Part shown: piece after piece, positions 1-7,751 of the stretch | Numbering within the stretch: position 1 is the first letter of the stretch | Layout of the letters: each line of letters begins with the position of its first letter | Source: CBDCFL01 sp965216135 | Lineage (GTDB): Bacteria; Pseudomonadota; Alphaproteobacteria; Rhodobacterales; Rhodobacteraceae | NCBI GenBank assembly: GCA_965216135.1 | Contig: CBDCFL010000023.1 | Span: 558,001 to 622,000 of the forward strand | Direction: 5' to 3' | DNA: 64,000 bases | Program-made: the position numbers and the translations under genes | Notes under the pieces: generated by a model | What the model was told of the DNA's origin: nothing | Databases searched by the model: none | What the model saw: only the letters and a program-made list of their open reading frames with translations

Positions 1-1143
1 GCTGGCCGGGATGATCGCGCGGCAAACCTCCAGAAACTCGCCAAACCGGGCTGGTGCCACGAAATATTCGTGCAGGATGTCGGTGCGGTTGGGGTTGCGG
101 TCATCCAGCGTCACCACGGGTTCGTTGATCAGCGAATTGCGCGTGACCGGCCCGCTCCCAAGCGCCGGGCCCACGTCGGTTTCGGTCCACCAGCGAAGGC
201 GTTTGGCGCGCTCGTTGTGCAATTGCACGCGATAGATGCGCGCGGCGATCTTGGATGCCAGACCCGAGCCACTGACAGCGGGCAGATCGGATTGGTCGGC
301 GTCGGCGCGATAGGTGATCATCAGCGCGCGGTCAAAGAAATTGGCGCGATCCACGTTCAGCCGCCCATAGGCCATGGAGATGTCACCGGAATTCGCCGCT
401 ACGACAAAGCGTTGCGCAAAATCCTCGGCATCCATTTCGGCGAAAGTCGGCACCAGCCGTGCGTTTTTTTCGACCTCGACATCCATGGCGATAATCGCGC
501 CGGTCAGCCCGTAGCCGCCCATGGTCATGTTGAAGAGATCGTCGCCTCGGTTCACCTCGATCAGATCACCGCCGGGCAATAACATCTGGACCGACCGCAC
601 CGTACCGCCCATCGGCCCGAACGGAACCGGCCAGCCATGGGCGTTGACGCAAAACGTCGCCGCAACGCCGAAATCGTTGTTGGACTGCATGACTTTCGGG
701 CCATATCCCAAGGGATCAAGCGTTGCGATCACCTGCGCCCAGCGCGCACCGGCATGAGCGCGCATGATGCCATTTGCGGTGTCGGGCTCGACCAGACCAT
801 TGTCGAAGGTCACCGCATGGCCGTCGCGCGGGATCGCCTGGCCGCCCATCGAATGGCGCGCCGCGCCGATATTGAACGGGCGGCCCAGACTTCGCGCCTC
901 GGCGATTTCATTTCTGAGCGCGGCAATCAGCGCCTCGCCGGGATCATCGCTTATCACCAAATGACGAAAGACCGGCGTCTCGCTCAGACCACTGGCGTCG
1001 TTCAGCGTGCCCGGTGCCGCGTCTGGAATGAGCGATGCGGTGCCATCGAGCACCGGTGAGCGCGGGCCATAGCGCACCGCCGCCCAGCCGCCGGCAAGTG
1101 CGCCGCCGCCCAGCAGTGCCGCGCGTCGGGTGAAATGCGCCAT
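1..1143 (-). CDS. FAD-binding (PCMH-type) oxidoreductase, 3' end outside the window
   Basis: The reading frame starts at the ATG at 1143 and runs off the left edge of the window, so about 381 residues are seen and the C-terminus is missing. The N-terminus (MAHFTRRAALLGGG) has a twin-arginine and a short hydrophobic stretch, suggesting Tat export or membrane attachment. It continues with RPFNIGAARHSMGGQ, ATFCVNAHG and GGYGLTGAI, typical of the FAD-binding PCMH fold found in DprE1-like and aldonolactone oxidases. The C-terminal part would define the substrate and is absent here, so only a generic oxidase role can be given. A purine-rich stretch (ggaggtctgcc, read on the minus strand) precedes the ATG and supports this start. 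Confidence 0.8.
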   Translation of the reverse strand, partial: MAHFTRRAALLGGGALAGGWAAVRYGPRSPVLDGTASLIPDAAPGTLNDASGLSETPVFRHLVISDDPGEALIAALRNEIAEARSLGRPFNIGAARHSMGGQAIPRDGHAVTFDNGLVEPDTANGIMRAHAGARWAQVIATLDPLGYGPKVMQSNNDFGVAATFCVNAHGWPVPFGPMGGTVRSVQMLLPGGDLIEVNRGDDLFNMTMGGYGLTGAIIAMDVEVEKNARLVPTFAEMDAEDFAQRFVVAANSGDISMAYGRLNVDRANFFDRALMITYRADADQSDLPAVSGSGLASKIAARIYRVQLHNERAKRLRWWTETDVGPALGSGPVTRNSLINEPVVTLDDRNPNRTDILHEYFVAPARFGEFLEVCRAIIPAS

Positions 1144-1279
1144 GGCAGACCTCCTTGAATGCGTCTTACACCAGATCAGGCCGCGATGGCCGAACTAAAA
1201 GGTAAGGAATTCCTGACCTTACAGGTTAACATCATATTTTTCTTGGTAAAAATACTCAAATCTGCCCTTTGAAGTGCGG

Positions 1280-2068
1280 TCACAACTCAAACGTCGCGAA
1301 AACCGGCGCATGGTCGGACGGCTGGTCCCAACCGCGCACCGCGCGCAGGATGCGGCTGGAATGGGCGGCAACGGCAATATCGGGCGTCGCCCAGATGTGA
1401 TCCAGCCTGCGGCCCTTGTCGGCGGCGTTCCAGTCAGGCGAGCGGTAGGACCACCAGGAATAAAGCTGTCCTTTGGGAATATCGGCTCTGGTGACATCGA
1501 CCCAGCGCCCGGCGCGCATGGTTTTGCCCAATTCAGCCACCTCAACGGGCGTGTGGCTGACCACTTTCAACAGCGCCTTGTGGTTCCAGACGTCATCTTC
1601 GCGCGGCGCGATGTTCAGATCCCCGACCAGGATCGACGCTCGTGGTTTTTCGCGTTTCGCCCATTTGCGCATATCGGCGAGGTAGTCGAGTTTCTGGCCG
1701 AATTTGATGTTCTTGGTCCGGTCCGGGATGTCGCCACCGGCGGGGACGTAAAAGTTGTGGATCGTGACGCCGTTTTCCAGCCGCGCGGCAATATGGCGGG
1801 CGTGGTCGAGGCCCGCGAATTGAAACGAGCCGACCTCAACCAGTTGCAAGCGCGACAGGATCGCTACGCCGTTATAGCCTTTTTGCCCGCGCGCCACGAC
1901 ATGGCCGTAGCCAAGCGCGGCAAAGACATCGAACGGCATCAGACCAACCGGGCTTTTGCACTCCTGCAGACACAGGATGGCAGGGGCTTCCTCGGTCAGC
2001 AGATTGCAGACAAGTGCCTGGCGTAGGCGCACTGAGTTGATATTCCACGTGGCTAACGTAAATGGCAT
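1280..2068 (-). CDS. xthA: Exodeoxyribonuclease III (AP endonuclease family)
   Basis: This 262-residue protein has every landmark of the ExoIII/APE1 endonuclease-exonuclease-phosphatase fold: LQECK (E36), FYVPAGG (Y107), GDLNIAP (D150, N152), WWSYR, RLDHIW (D223) and SDHAPV (H253). It would cleave 5' of abasic sites and trim 3' ends in base excision repair, in the cytoplasm with Mg2+. The frame is open upstream to a TTG at 2185, but the family normally begins at MPFTLATWNINS, so the ATG at 2068 is chosen. This also frees the upstream DNA for the divergent acyltransferase gene that starts at 2170. Length and motifs are complete. Confidence 0.95.
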   Translation of the reverse strand: MPFTLATWNINSVRLRQALVCNLLTEEAPAILCLQECKSPVGLMPFDVFAALGYGHVVARGQKGYNGVAILSRLQLVEVGSFQFAGLDHARHIAARLENGVTIHNFYVPAGGDIPDRTKNIKFGQKLDYLADMRKWAKREKPRASILVGDLNIAPREDDVWNHKALLKVVSHTPVEVAELGKTMRAGRWVDVTRADIPKGQLYSWWSYRSPDWNAADKGRRLDHIWATPDIAVAAHSSRILRAVRGWDQPSDHAPVFATFEL

Positions 2069-2169
2069 GCTCTGCCTTTGGCGGGGTGATCGGCTCTGGC
2101 GAATATCGACTATCTCTCGTACGCAATGCAGCGACCGGATTCTAGGAAATTCCAAGGGCTCTGAGCACA

Positions 2170-2868
2170 ATGTCTTCATTTTCAAGAAAAATGAAAGTTG
2201 CGACCAGCGCTTGGTTGTATCGAGCTCTGCAGCAAGCCTACACGGGCTATATCGAGCTCGTGCTCAAGACCACTCGGTGGAGGTACGTCGGATTTGAGCA
2301 GGCCGAACGCGACATCGCCAACGGCATTCCTCGGATATTCTGTATGTGGCACGGGCGGCTTGCGGCGATGCCGTATTTTCGGGATTGGCGTGATCAGCCG
2401 TTTGCCTCTTTCGTTAGCGATCACAGAGACGCCCAGATAGCGACAATGCTCATGCGGAAAAAGGGGCTTGAGGTCATCGATGTCCAAACTTCCGGCAACA
2501 AGACAGGATCCATCCGCGCAGCGGTAAAGGCCGCGAAAGCGGGCAGCTCGGTTGGTATCACGCCTGATGGTCCGTTAGGTCCGCGCGAAATTGTGCAACC
2601 TGGTGCGATCATGATCGCATCGCAAAGCCAAACGAGACTGTCTCCGGTCGCATATTCGACGCGCCGACGATTTGTGCTGAACACCTGGGACCGCTTTGTA
2701 TTGCCCTTGCCGTTTGGACGAGGCGCGTTTGTTATGGCCGATGGCGACATCCCTGCGACCCGGCTGAACAGGGATCAGATGGCGGCGTTGCAATCGAAAC
2801 TTGGCACGATGATCGATGATGTGTCCCAACAGGCGGACCGGATCGCAGACCTGAAATCCCAGCGCTGA
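2170..2868 (+). CDS. DUF374 lysophospholipid acyltransferase-like protein
   Basis: A 232-residue protein with the DUF374 signature: FCMWHGRLAAM (H61), VSDHRDAQIA and GITPDGPLGPRE. DUF374 proteins belong to the lysophospholipid acyltransferase superfamily; in Gram-negative bacteria they are thought to act on lipids or lipid A-like acceptors at the inner membrane, but the substrate is not known for this branch. The family's usual HxxxxD is replaced by the HGR and DHRD arrangement typical of DUF374. The start ATG at 2170 lies about 100 bases from the divergent xthA start, so the two probably share a promoter region. The next feature downstream is a terminator belonging to the opposite strand. 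Confidence 0.85.
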   Translation: MSSFSRKMKVATSAWLYRALQQAYTGYIELVLKTTRWRYVGFEQAERDIANGIPRIFCMWHGRLAAMPYFRDWRDQPFASFVSDHRDAQIATMLMRKKGLEVIDVQTSGNKTGSIRAAVKAAKAGSSVGITPDGPLGPREIVQPGAIMIASQSQTRLSPVAYSTRRRFVLNTWDRFVLPLPFGRGAFVMADGDIPATRLNRDQMAALQSKLGTMIDDVSQQADRIADLKSQR

Positions 2869-2902
2869 GGCGCGCAGATGCCGACATTGCGGCGGCGCGA
2901 CC

Positions 2903-2930
2903 AAAAAAAGGCCGGGCACAAGGCCCGGCC
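2903..2930 (-). terminator. Rho-independent terminator of the response regulator gene
   Basis: An 8-bp GC-rich perfect stem (GGCCGGGC/GCCCGGCC, 2910-2930) with a 5-base loop is followed, on the minus strand, by a run of seven T residues. It lies 48 bases beyond the stop codon of the minus-strand regulator. It may also act against read-through from the plus-strand acyltransferase. Confidence 0.85.
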
Positions 2931-2977
2931 AGTCCAACAGGGAGGAGTGCGCCGTAACCCCGGCGCGGGGGACCCTT

Positions 2978-3664
2978 TCAGGCAACCAATCTATAGCCGC
3001 CAGATTCGGTCACAAGAAGGCGAGCGTTTGACGGATCTGGTTCAATTTTTTGTCGAAGCCGATAGATATGGGTCTCTAATGTATGGGTGGTAACACCGGC
3101 ATTATAGCCCCAAACCTCGTGCAAAAGGATGTCGCGCGCGACCACGCCTTCGGTGGCGCGGTAGAGGAACTTCAGGATGTTGGTTTCCTTCTCAGTCAGG
3201 CGAATTTTCTTGTCATCCTCGGTAATTAGCATCTTAACCGCAGGCTTGAACGTATAGGGTCCAAGCTGAAAAACCGCATCCTCGGATTGCTCATGCTGGC
3301 GCAATTGCGCCCGGATGCGCGCCAGCAAAACCGGGAAGCGGAACGGCTTGGTCACATAATCATTGGCGCCTGAATCCAGGCCCAGAATTGTGTCAGCATC
3401 GGTATCATGCGCGGTCAGCATGAGAATCGGGCATTTGACGTTTTGCTTGCGCATCCGGCGGCACAATTCGCGCCCATCGGTGTCGGGCAAGCCGACATCC
3501 AGAATGACCAGATCAAAAATCGATTCCTTGGCCTTGGTAATCGCCTCCTGGCCGTTTGCAGCCTCGAACACGTCGAAATCCTCGGTCATGACCAATTGCT
3601 CGCCGAGTGCTTCACGCAGATCGGCGTCATCATCCACTAGCAGGATCTTTTTCAGCTGGGACAT
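2978..3664 (-). CDS. OmpR/PhoB-family response regulator
   Basis: A 228-residue two-domain response regulator. The receiver domain (about 1-120) has the acidic pocket DDD (11-13), phospho-acceptor D56 in LVILDVGLP, LMLTAHD and the conserved Lys in VTKPF. The C-terminal winged helix (about 128-226) shows RLTEKETNILKFL, HEVWGY and THTLETHIYRLRQKI, ending GGYRLVA. No sensor kinase gene is adjacent, so its partner cannot be named. The ATG at 3664 is preceded by a strong GGAGG, whereas the GTG at 3676 lies inside that ribosome-binding site, so the shorter form is chosen. The gene ends in its own terminator and is monocistronic. Confidence 0.92.
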   Translation of the reverse strand: MSQLKKILLVDDDADLREALGEQLVMTEDFDVFEAANGQEAITKAKESIFDLVILDVGLPDTDGRELCRRMRKQNVKCPILMLTAHDTDADTILGLDSGANDYVTKPFRFPVLLARIRAQLRQHEQSEDAVFQLGPYTFKPAVKMLITEDDKKIRLTEKETNILKFLYRATEGVVARDILLHEVWGYNAGVTTHTLETHIYRLRQKIEPDPSNARLLVTESGGYRLVA

Positions 3665-3801
3665 CGTTACCTCCACGTCTGACGGCTAACACTTGTGGCG
3701 TGTTGCGCTGGTGAGCAAGTATTCCTGCAGAATTTCACGCGGACGTGTCGAAAAGGCCTGAAATATTTCACATCTCGCCTCGGGCGGGTTACAGGAGCCC
3801 C

Positions 3802-4908
3802 ATGACGGAGCCGGAATATCCAGGGCTTGGCCCCGACGCCGCCGAGCTGGCCGCGCGGGTGCGCGCAGAGCTGCGCGCAGGCGTGCCGGTGGTGCTTTGC
3901 GATGGTCCGGCGGGGTTGCTATTTGCCCCGGCTGAGACGGTTTCAGAGCGCCGGATCGCGGCCTTGCGCGGCCTTGGGCGCGCCCTTGTCGCGATCACTA
4001 ATCGGCGTGCAGAAACCCTGAAAGCGCGGTGTTATGACGGCGACATCGCGCGTTTGGCCTTGCCACACGACGCCGGCTGCGACTGGATCAATGCGCTGGC
4101 CGATCCGGCGCGGGACCTGATGTCGCCGATGAAAGGCCCGCTGATTGCCGAGCGTGGTGGCGATGCGAGCCTGTTTCGGTTGGCCGTGCGTTTGACCAAA
4201 ACCGCGCGACTATTACCGGCCGTTGTGGGCGTGGAACTTTCGAATGCGGCGAAATTTGCAAAACAGCACGCGATCACCTTGTTGCATGGCGCAGATCTGC
4301 AAAGGGCGTTCGACCTTCGGGCTGAGTTGCGCTCCATCGTGTCGGCGCAGGTGCCGCTGCGCGCTTCGCAGGAGGCGCGGCTGCATATCTTTCGCCCGCG
4401 TGACGGCGCCGAGGAGCATTATGCCATCGAGATCGGCAAGCCCGACCGTACCGCGCCGGTTCTGGCGCGCCTGCATTCGGCCTGTTTTACCGGCGATCTG
4501 CTGGGCTCGCTCAAATGCGATTGCGGCCCACAACTGCGCACGGCGCTGGGCAAAATGGGCGCCGAGGGTGCCGGTATTCTACTTTATCTGAACCAGGAGG
4601 GCCGCGGCATCGGGCTGGCCAACAAGATGCGCGCCTATTCACTGCAGGATCAGGGCTTTGACACGGTCGAGGCCAATCACCGGCTGGGATTTGAAGATGA
4701 CGAGCGCGATTTTCGCATCGGCGCGGCTATTCTGGCCGATATGGGGTTCGCCCGCGCGCGGCTGATGACCAACAATCCGGCCAAGGTGGATATGCTGGCG
4801 GCCAATGGGATTGAAGTGGTCGAGCGGGTGCCGCTGGTGGTGGGCAAGACTGACCAGAACGCGCGTTATCTGGCGACCAAGGCGGCAAAGAGCGGACATT
4901 TGTTGTAG
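3802..4908 (+). CDS. ribA: GTP cyclohydrolase II with N-terminal extension
   Basis: First enzyme of riboflavin synthesis, opening GTP to the diaminopyrimidine. The C-terminal two-thirds (about 170-368) has the zinc ligands C228, C239 and C241 in HSACFTGDLLGSLKCDCG, then NQEGRGIGL and TNNPAKV, all diagnostic of RibA. The first 165 residues are extra compared with the roughly 200-residue E. coli enzyme and resemble a degenerate DHBP-synthase-like (RibB) module without obvious catalytic acids. The ATG at 3802 has aggag four bases upstream; an in-frame start at 3745 lacks one. It stands alone, with no other rib genes near. Function of the core is certain; that of the N-domain is inferred. Confidence 0.93.
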   Translation: MTEPEYPGLGPDAAELAARVRAELRAGVPVVLCDGPAGLLFAPAETVSERRIAALRGLGRALVAITNRRAETLKARCYDGDIARLALPHDAGCDWINALADPARDLMSPMKGPLIAERGGDASLFRLAVRLTKTARLLPAVVGVELSNAAKFAKQHAITLLHGADLQRAFDLRAELRSIVSAQVPLRASQEARLHIFRPRDGAEEHYAIEIGKPDRTAPVLARLHSACFTGDLLGSLKCDCGPQLRTALGKMGAEGAGILLYLNQEGRGIGLANKMRAYSLQDQGFDTVEANHRLGFEDDERDFRIGAAILADMGFARARLMTNNPAKVDMLAANGIEVVERVPLVVGKTDQNARYLATKAAKSGHLL

Positions 4909-5004
4909 GGTTAGGGCGAAGGGGGCGAGGTCGTGCTGATAGCGTGTTGCGCAACGAAAGGCAGTGCATGATCGCGGGTGTGCGTCTCTATCGCTAAAGG
5001 TTCT

Positions 5005-5155
5005 CATTTATGGTCCGCCACATCTTCCGTTTGGGCGGCGAAAATGCAGTGAAGGAGCGCCCTCCCATAGCGCTGGAAGCACGCTTGCGGAGTGACAGCG
5101 GTCGGCCGCTGACCGGCGGCACGTGCCCGTGCCTTGATCCCGGGCTTAGTGTGCG
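5005..5155. repeat. Dispersed intergenic repeat, diverged copy
   Basis: The 305-base gap between ribA and the YggS gene holds no credible gene. It contains stretches related to those near 47.3-47.6 kb: tttatggtccgccac near 5009, then gcggtcggccgctgaccgg, ggcacgtgcccgtgccttg and cccggg up to about 5150. GC-rich inverted repeats within the unit could form hairpins. It is the most diverged copy seen in the window. Confidence 0.5.
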
Positions 5156-5213
5156 CGACGACCACTATGACCCATAGCGGCCAAATCCTGGGTCTGCTCC
5201 TGAACCTGGGTCC

Positions 5214-5861
5214 TCACTCCCGCGCGCCGAATATCGCCGATCCGACGCGCACATAGGTCGCACCGAAAACGATCGCCTTTTCAAAATCCTCACTCATGCC
5301 CATCGACAAATCGCCCAGATCATTGCGCGCCGCGATCTTGGCCAGCAGGGCAAAATGCAGTGACGCCTCTTCGTCCACGGGCGGGATCACCATCAGACCC
5401 CTGACCGGCAAATCCAGGGCCCGTGCGTGCGCGATAAACGCATCTGCCTCACGTGGGAAGACGCCGGCCTTCTGCGGCTCTTCGCCGGTATTGACCTGCA
5501 CGAAGATGTCCGGACAGTTCCCGGTTTCCTGGGCGAGACGCGCCAGGGTGTTTGCCAGCTTCGGTCTGTCCAGCGAATGGATGGCGTCAAACAGGCCGAT
5601 CGCTGATCGTGCCTTGTTTGTCTGTAGGGGCCCAAGCAGATGCACGGTCGCGCCGGGATATTGTTCCCGCCATTGGGGCCATTTATCCGCCGCCTCCTGA
5701 ACCCGGTTTTCACCGTAAAGGCGATGGCCCTGTTCAAGAGCCGCCTGAACCCGTTCCGCGGGCTGGAGCTTGGAAACGGCGATGAGGTTAATCGTGCCGC
5801 GGGCGCGGCCATTGTCGGCCTCGGCCTTGGCAATGCGCTCTTTGATAACTGCCAGCGACAT
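5214..5861 (-). CDS. YggS/PLPBP-family pyridoxal-phosphate homeostasis protein
   Basis: A 215-residue single-domain PLP protein. It has LIAVSKLQP with the PLP lysine K31, then GENRVQEA, HLLGPLQTNKA, VNTGEEPQKAG, GLMVIPP, SMGMSEDFEKAI and VRVGSAIFG, matching the YggS/PROSC family along its full length. These proteins bind PLP and help keep vitamin B6 and amino-acid pools in balance, without known catalysis. The frame extends 33 bases upstream to an ATG at 5894, but the family starts close to MSLAVIKERI, so the ATG at 5861 is preferred; neither start has a clear Shine-Dalgarno sequence. A porin terminator separates it from the gene upstream. Confidence 0.9.
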   Translation of the reverse strand: MSLAVIKERIAKAEADNGRARGTINLIAVSKLQPAERVQAALEQGHRLYGENRVQEAADKWPQWREQYPGATVHLLGPLQTNKARSAIGLFDAIHSLDRPKLANTLARLAQETGNCPDIFVQVNTGEEPQKAGVFPREADAFIAHARALDLPVRGLMVIPPVDEEASLHFALLAKIAARNDLGDLSMGMSEDFEKAIVFGATYVRVGSAIFGARE

Positions 5862-5913
5862 GTTGCGCGGTCCAATTTGCCCGCCGCCCATCAATCACGG
5901 GGCTGCACAAATG

Positions 5914-5942
5914 AAAAGAGCGGGCGCTGGGCCCGCTCTTTC
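5914..5942 (-). terminator. Terminator downstream of the porin gene
   Basis: A perfect 11-bp stem (AAAGAGCGGGC with its complement, 5915-5925 and 5931-5941) with a 5-base loop is followed on the minus strand by TTTCATTT. It sits about 26 bases past the porin stop codon and is nearly symmetric, so it may work in both directions. Confidence 0.85.
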
Positions 5943-5967
5943 CTGGAACTTTTTGTTCTTGCGAACT

Positions 5968-6858
5968 TTACAAAGCGAAGCCCAGGGTCGCGCCAACTTC
6001 GCTTTCGCCAGCTTCGTTGACCTGAGCGTGCAGGGTCACCATGTCAACTGCGTGCTCTAGGCGAAGCCACCACTGAGCATCGTCACCGCCCGTACCAGAG
6101 GCGATGGTGCTATCCCAAAAAGCCGACACCGTGGTGTCGCCAAACGTAGTCGCAATCTCAGCCTCGTTCGCACCCGTCGTGTCCGTAGAAGCCGACCATT
6201 CGGTGCCGCCTTGCGAACCGCTGAGCTCGATACCAGCAACACTGGCACTGTCGTAGGTCGCTCTGGCCGTCATGCCGCTGAAGTCGGTTTCAACATAAAC
6301 ATCCCACTCGTTGCCGGAAGTCTGGTAGCTGCCGCCGACGCCAAACGCGCCCAACGAACCGCCCGGAGCTACACCAACAGCTATTTCAGCCGCACCAGTT
6401 GAGTCATATTCAAGATTAACGTCCGCGCCGCCAAGCATTACGCCGAGCGTCAACAGATAGGATTGGTCAGCCGAGTCAACGGTCGCCGACACGTCGGCAC
6501 CGCCGAATGAGCCCGTGTATTGCATGTCACCATCTTCGTCGGAGTCAGTGTCCCATTCGTCGGTCGCGAACGCGAATTTGCCGAAGCCGCCAGCGATCGA
6601 GATGGTGCCTTCCGAAATGGTGCCTTCCGAATTGCCGGTATCAGCCACGGTCAATTCAGCATTCGTAGTGAGGCCGCCAGCTGTGCGTTCCGCCGCAAAT
6701 ACGACTTCAAAGCCGAAACGCAGGTCGACGGAATCGTCCCAGTTACCCTGGGTAGCGAATGCTTCACCCGTTACGGTGAAATCACCGCTGTGTGAGCCCG
6801 CGAACGCAACACCGCCAACAAGCGTGAGCGCCGAGGTCATCAGGATCAGTTTTTTCAT
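5968..6858 (-). CDS. Outer-membrane porin, Rhodobacteraceae type
   Basis: A 296-residue exported protein. Residues 1-20 (MKKLILMTSALTLVGGVAFA) form a classic signal peptide with an AFA cleavage site. The mature part is acidic, rich in Gly, Ser, Thr and alternating hydrophobic residues, as in a beta-barrel, and ends in a hydrophobic strand (GATLGFAL). This is the usual look of Rhodobacteraceae trimeric porins, which pass small hydrophilic solutes. A 15-base tandem duplication gives the repeated SEGTISEGTIS near residue 80. It has its own terminator and about 240 bases of non-coding DNA upstream, consistent with a strong, independently regulated promoter. Confidence 0.88.
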   Translation of the reverse strand: MKKLILMTSALTLVGGVAFAGSHSGDFTVTGEAFATQGNWDDSVDLRFGFEVVFAAERTAGGLTTNAELTVADTGNSEGTISEGTISIAGGFGKFAFATDEWDTDSDEDGDMQYTGSFGGADVSATVDSADQSYLLTLGVMLGGADVNLEYDSTGAAEIAVGVAPGGSLGAFGVGGSYQTSGNEWDVYVETDFSGMTARATYDSASVAGIELSGSQGGTEWSASTDTTGANEAEIATTFGDTTVSAFWDSTIASGTGGDDAQWWLRLEHAVDMVTLHAQVNEAGESEVGATLGFAL

Positions 6859-7098
6859 TTTATTCCCTCAGATTTCCTAGATTGAACTCAATCCAGCCAC
6901 TCCGGATTAAGCAGATGGAAATGTCTTGCTCTGTTACGGGGCATAAATTCAAGCAGACGGCGATTGCGCACCGGATTGCGCGCTATGATGGTGCAGCTTT
7001 GCCACACAAATGCTGCACAATGTCGCCCAAAATCCCTTGTTAGCGCATTTTGTTGCCGATAGAGGGTTGTAACGGCGCGATTTCAGGGGGCCACAGGG

Positions 7099-7647
7099 AT
7101 GAATTTCCGTCGATTCGGACACGTGGCGCTGGTGGTGCTGGTCTCCCTCTTATTGGCGGGCTGTGGTGAATCTCGAGGGCTGTTCGGCAGCTTTGGTAGG
7201 CTGGGACAAAACCTGTTCGGCGGCGCGCAGGCCAGCCAAGCGGTGCCAGCGGGTCCGCCTGCAAATGCCACCGCCGGAACACCGCCGCCGGTGCGGGTTC
7301 TGGCACCGCAGGGCGGTGGTGGGTTTCTCGGGCTACGTCGCGCTGCGCCGGACCCGACCGCGGGCGTAAACGCGCATATCTGGGCGGGGGCGCTTGATAT
7401 TCTGGGCTTTCTGCCGGTACGCAGCGCCGATCCGCACGCGGGTATTATCCTGACGGGATTTGGCCGCGCGCCGGGCGCCAGCATCGCCTACCGAGCCGAA
7501 GTGCGGGTCACATCGGGCGTGCTGGATGCCTCATCCCTTGAACTTGCGCTTTTTACCCAGAGCGGCCGCGCAAGCGCTGCGACGACCAAATCGGTCGCCG
7601 AAGCGATCCTGACCCGCGCGCGCCAGTTGCGGATTGCCGCACAATAG
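7099..7647 (+). CDS. DUF3576 lipoprotein
   Basis: A 182-residue predicted outer-membrane or periplasmic lipoprotein: MNFRRFGHVALVVLVSLLLAGC has a lipobox with acylated Cys22. After a Gly/Pro-rich linker (about 30-85) comes the conserved domain, HIWAGALDILGFLPVRSADPHAGIILT, recognisable as DUF3576. No activity is known. The gene sits directly ahead of leuS in the same direction, an arrangement common in Rhodobacterales, so co-transcription with leuS-lptE-holA is likely. It is complete and of ordinary length. Confidence 0.85.
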   Translation: MNFRRFGHVALVVLVSLLLAGCGESRGLFGSFGRLGQNLFGGAQASQAVPAGPPANATAGTPPPVRVLAPQGGGGFLGLRRAAPDPTAGVNAHIWAGALDILGFLPVRSADPHAGIILTGFGRAPGASIAYRAEVRVTSGVLDASSLELALFTQSGRASAATTKSVAEAILTRARQLRIAAQ

Positions 7648-7751
7648 CCAGCCACGCCTGATCCATCGACACTGGACCCCGCCAGCCTGCTTGGCTATCA
7701 CCGTCCTTTGAAACACCCTCAGTTCAGGTCCGCGAAAGGACCGCGCGCGTC

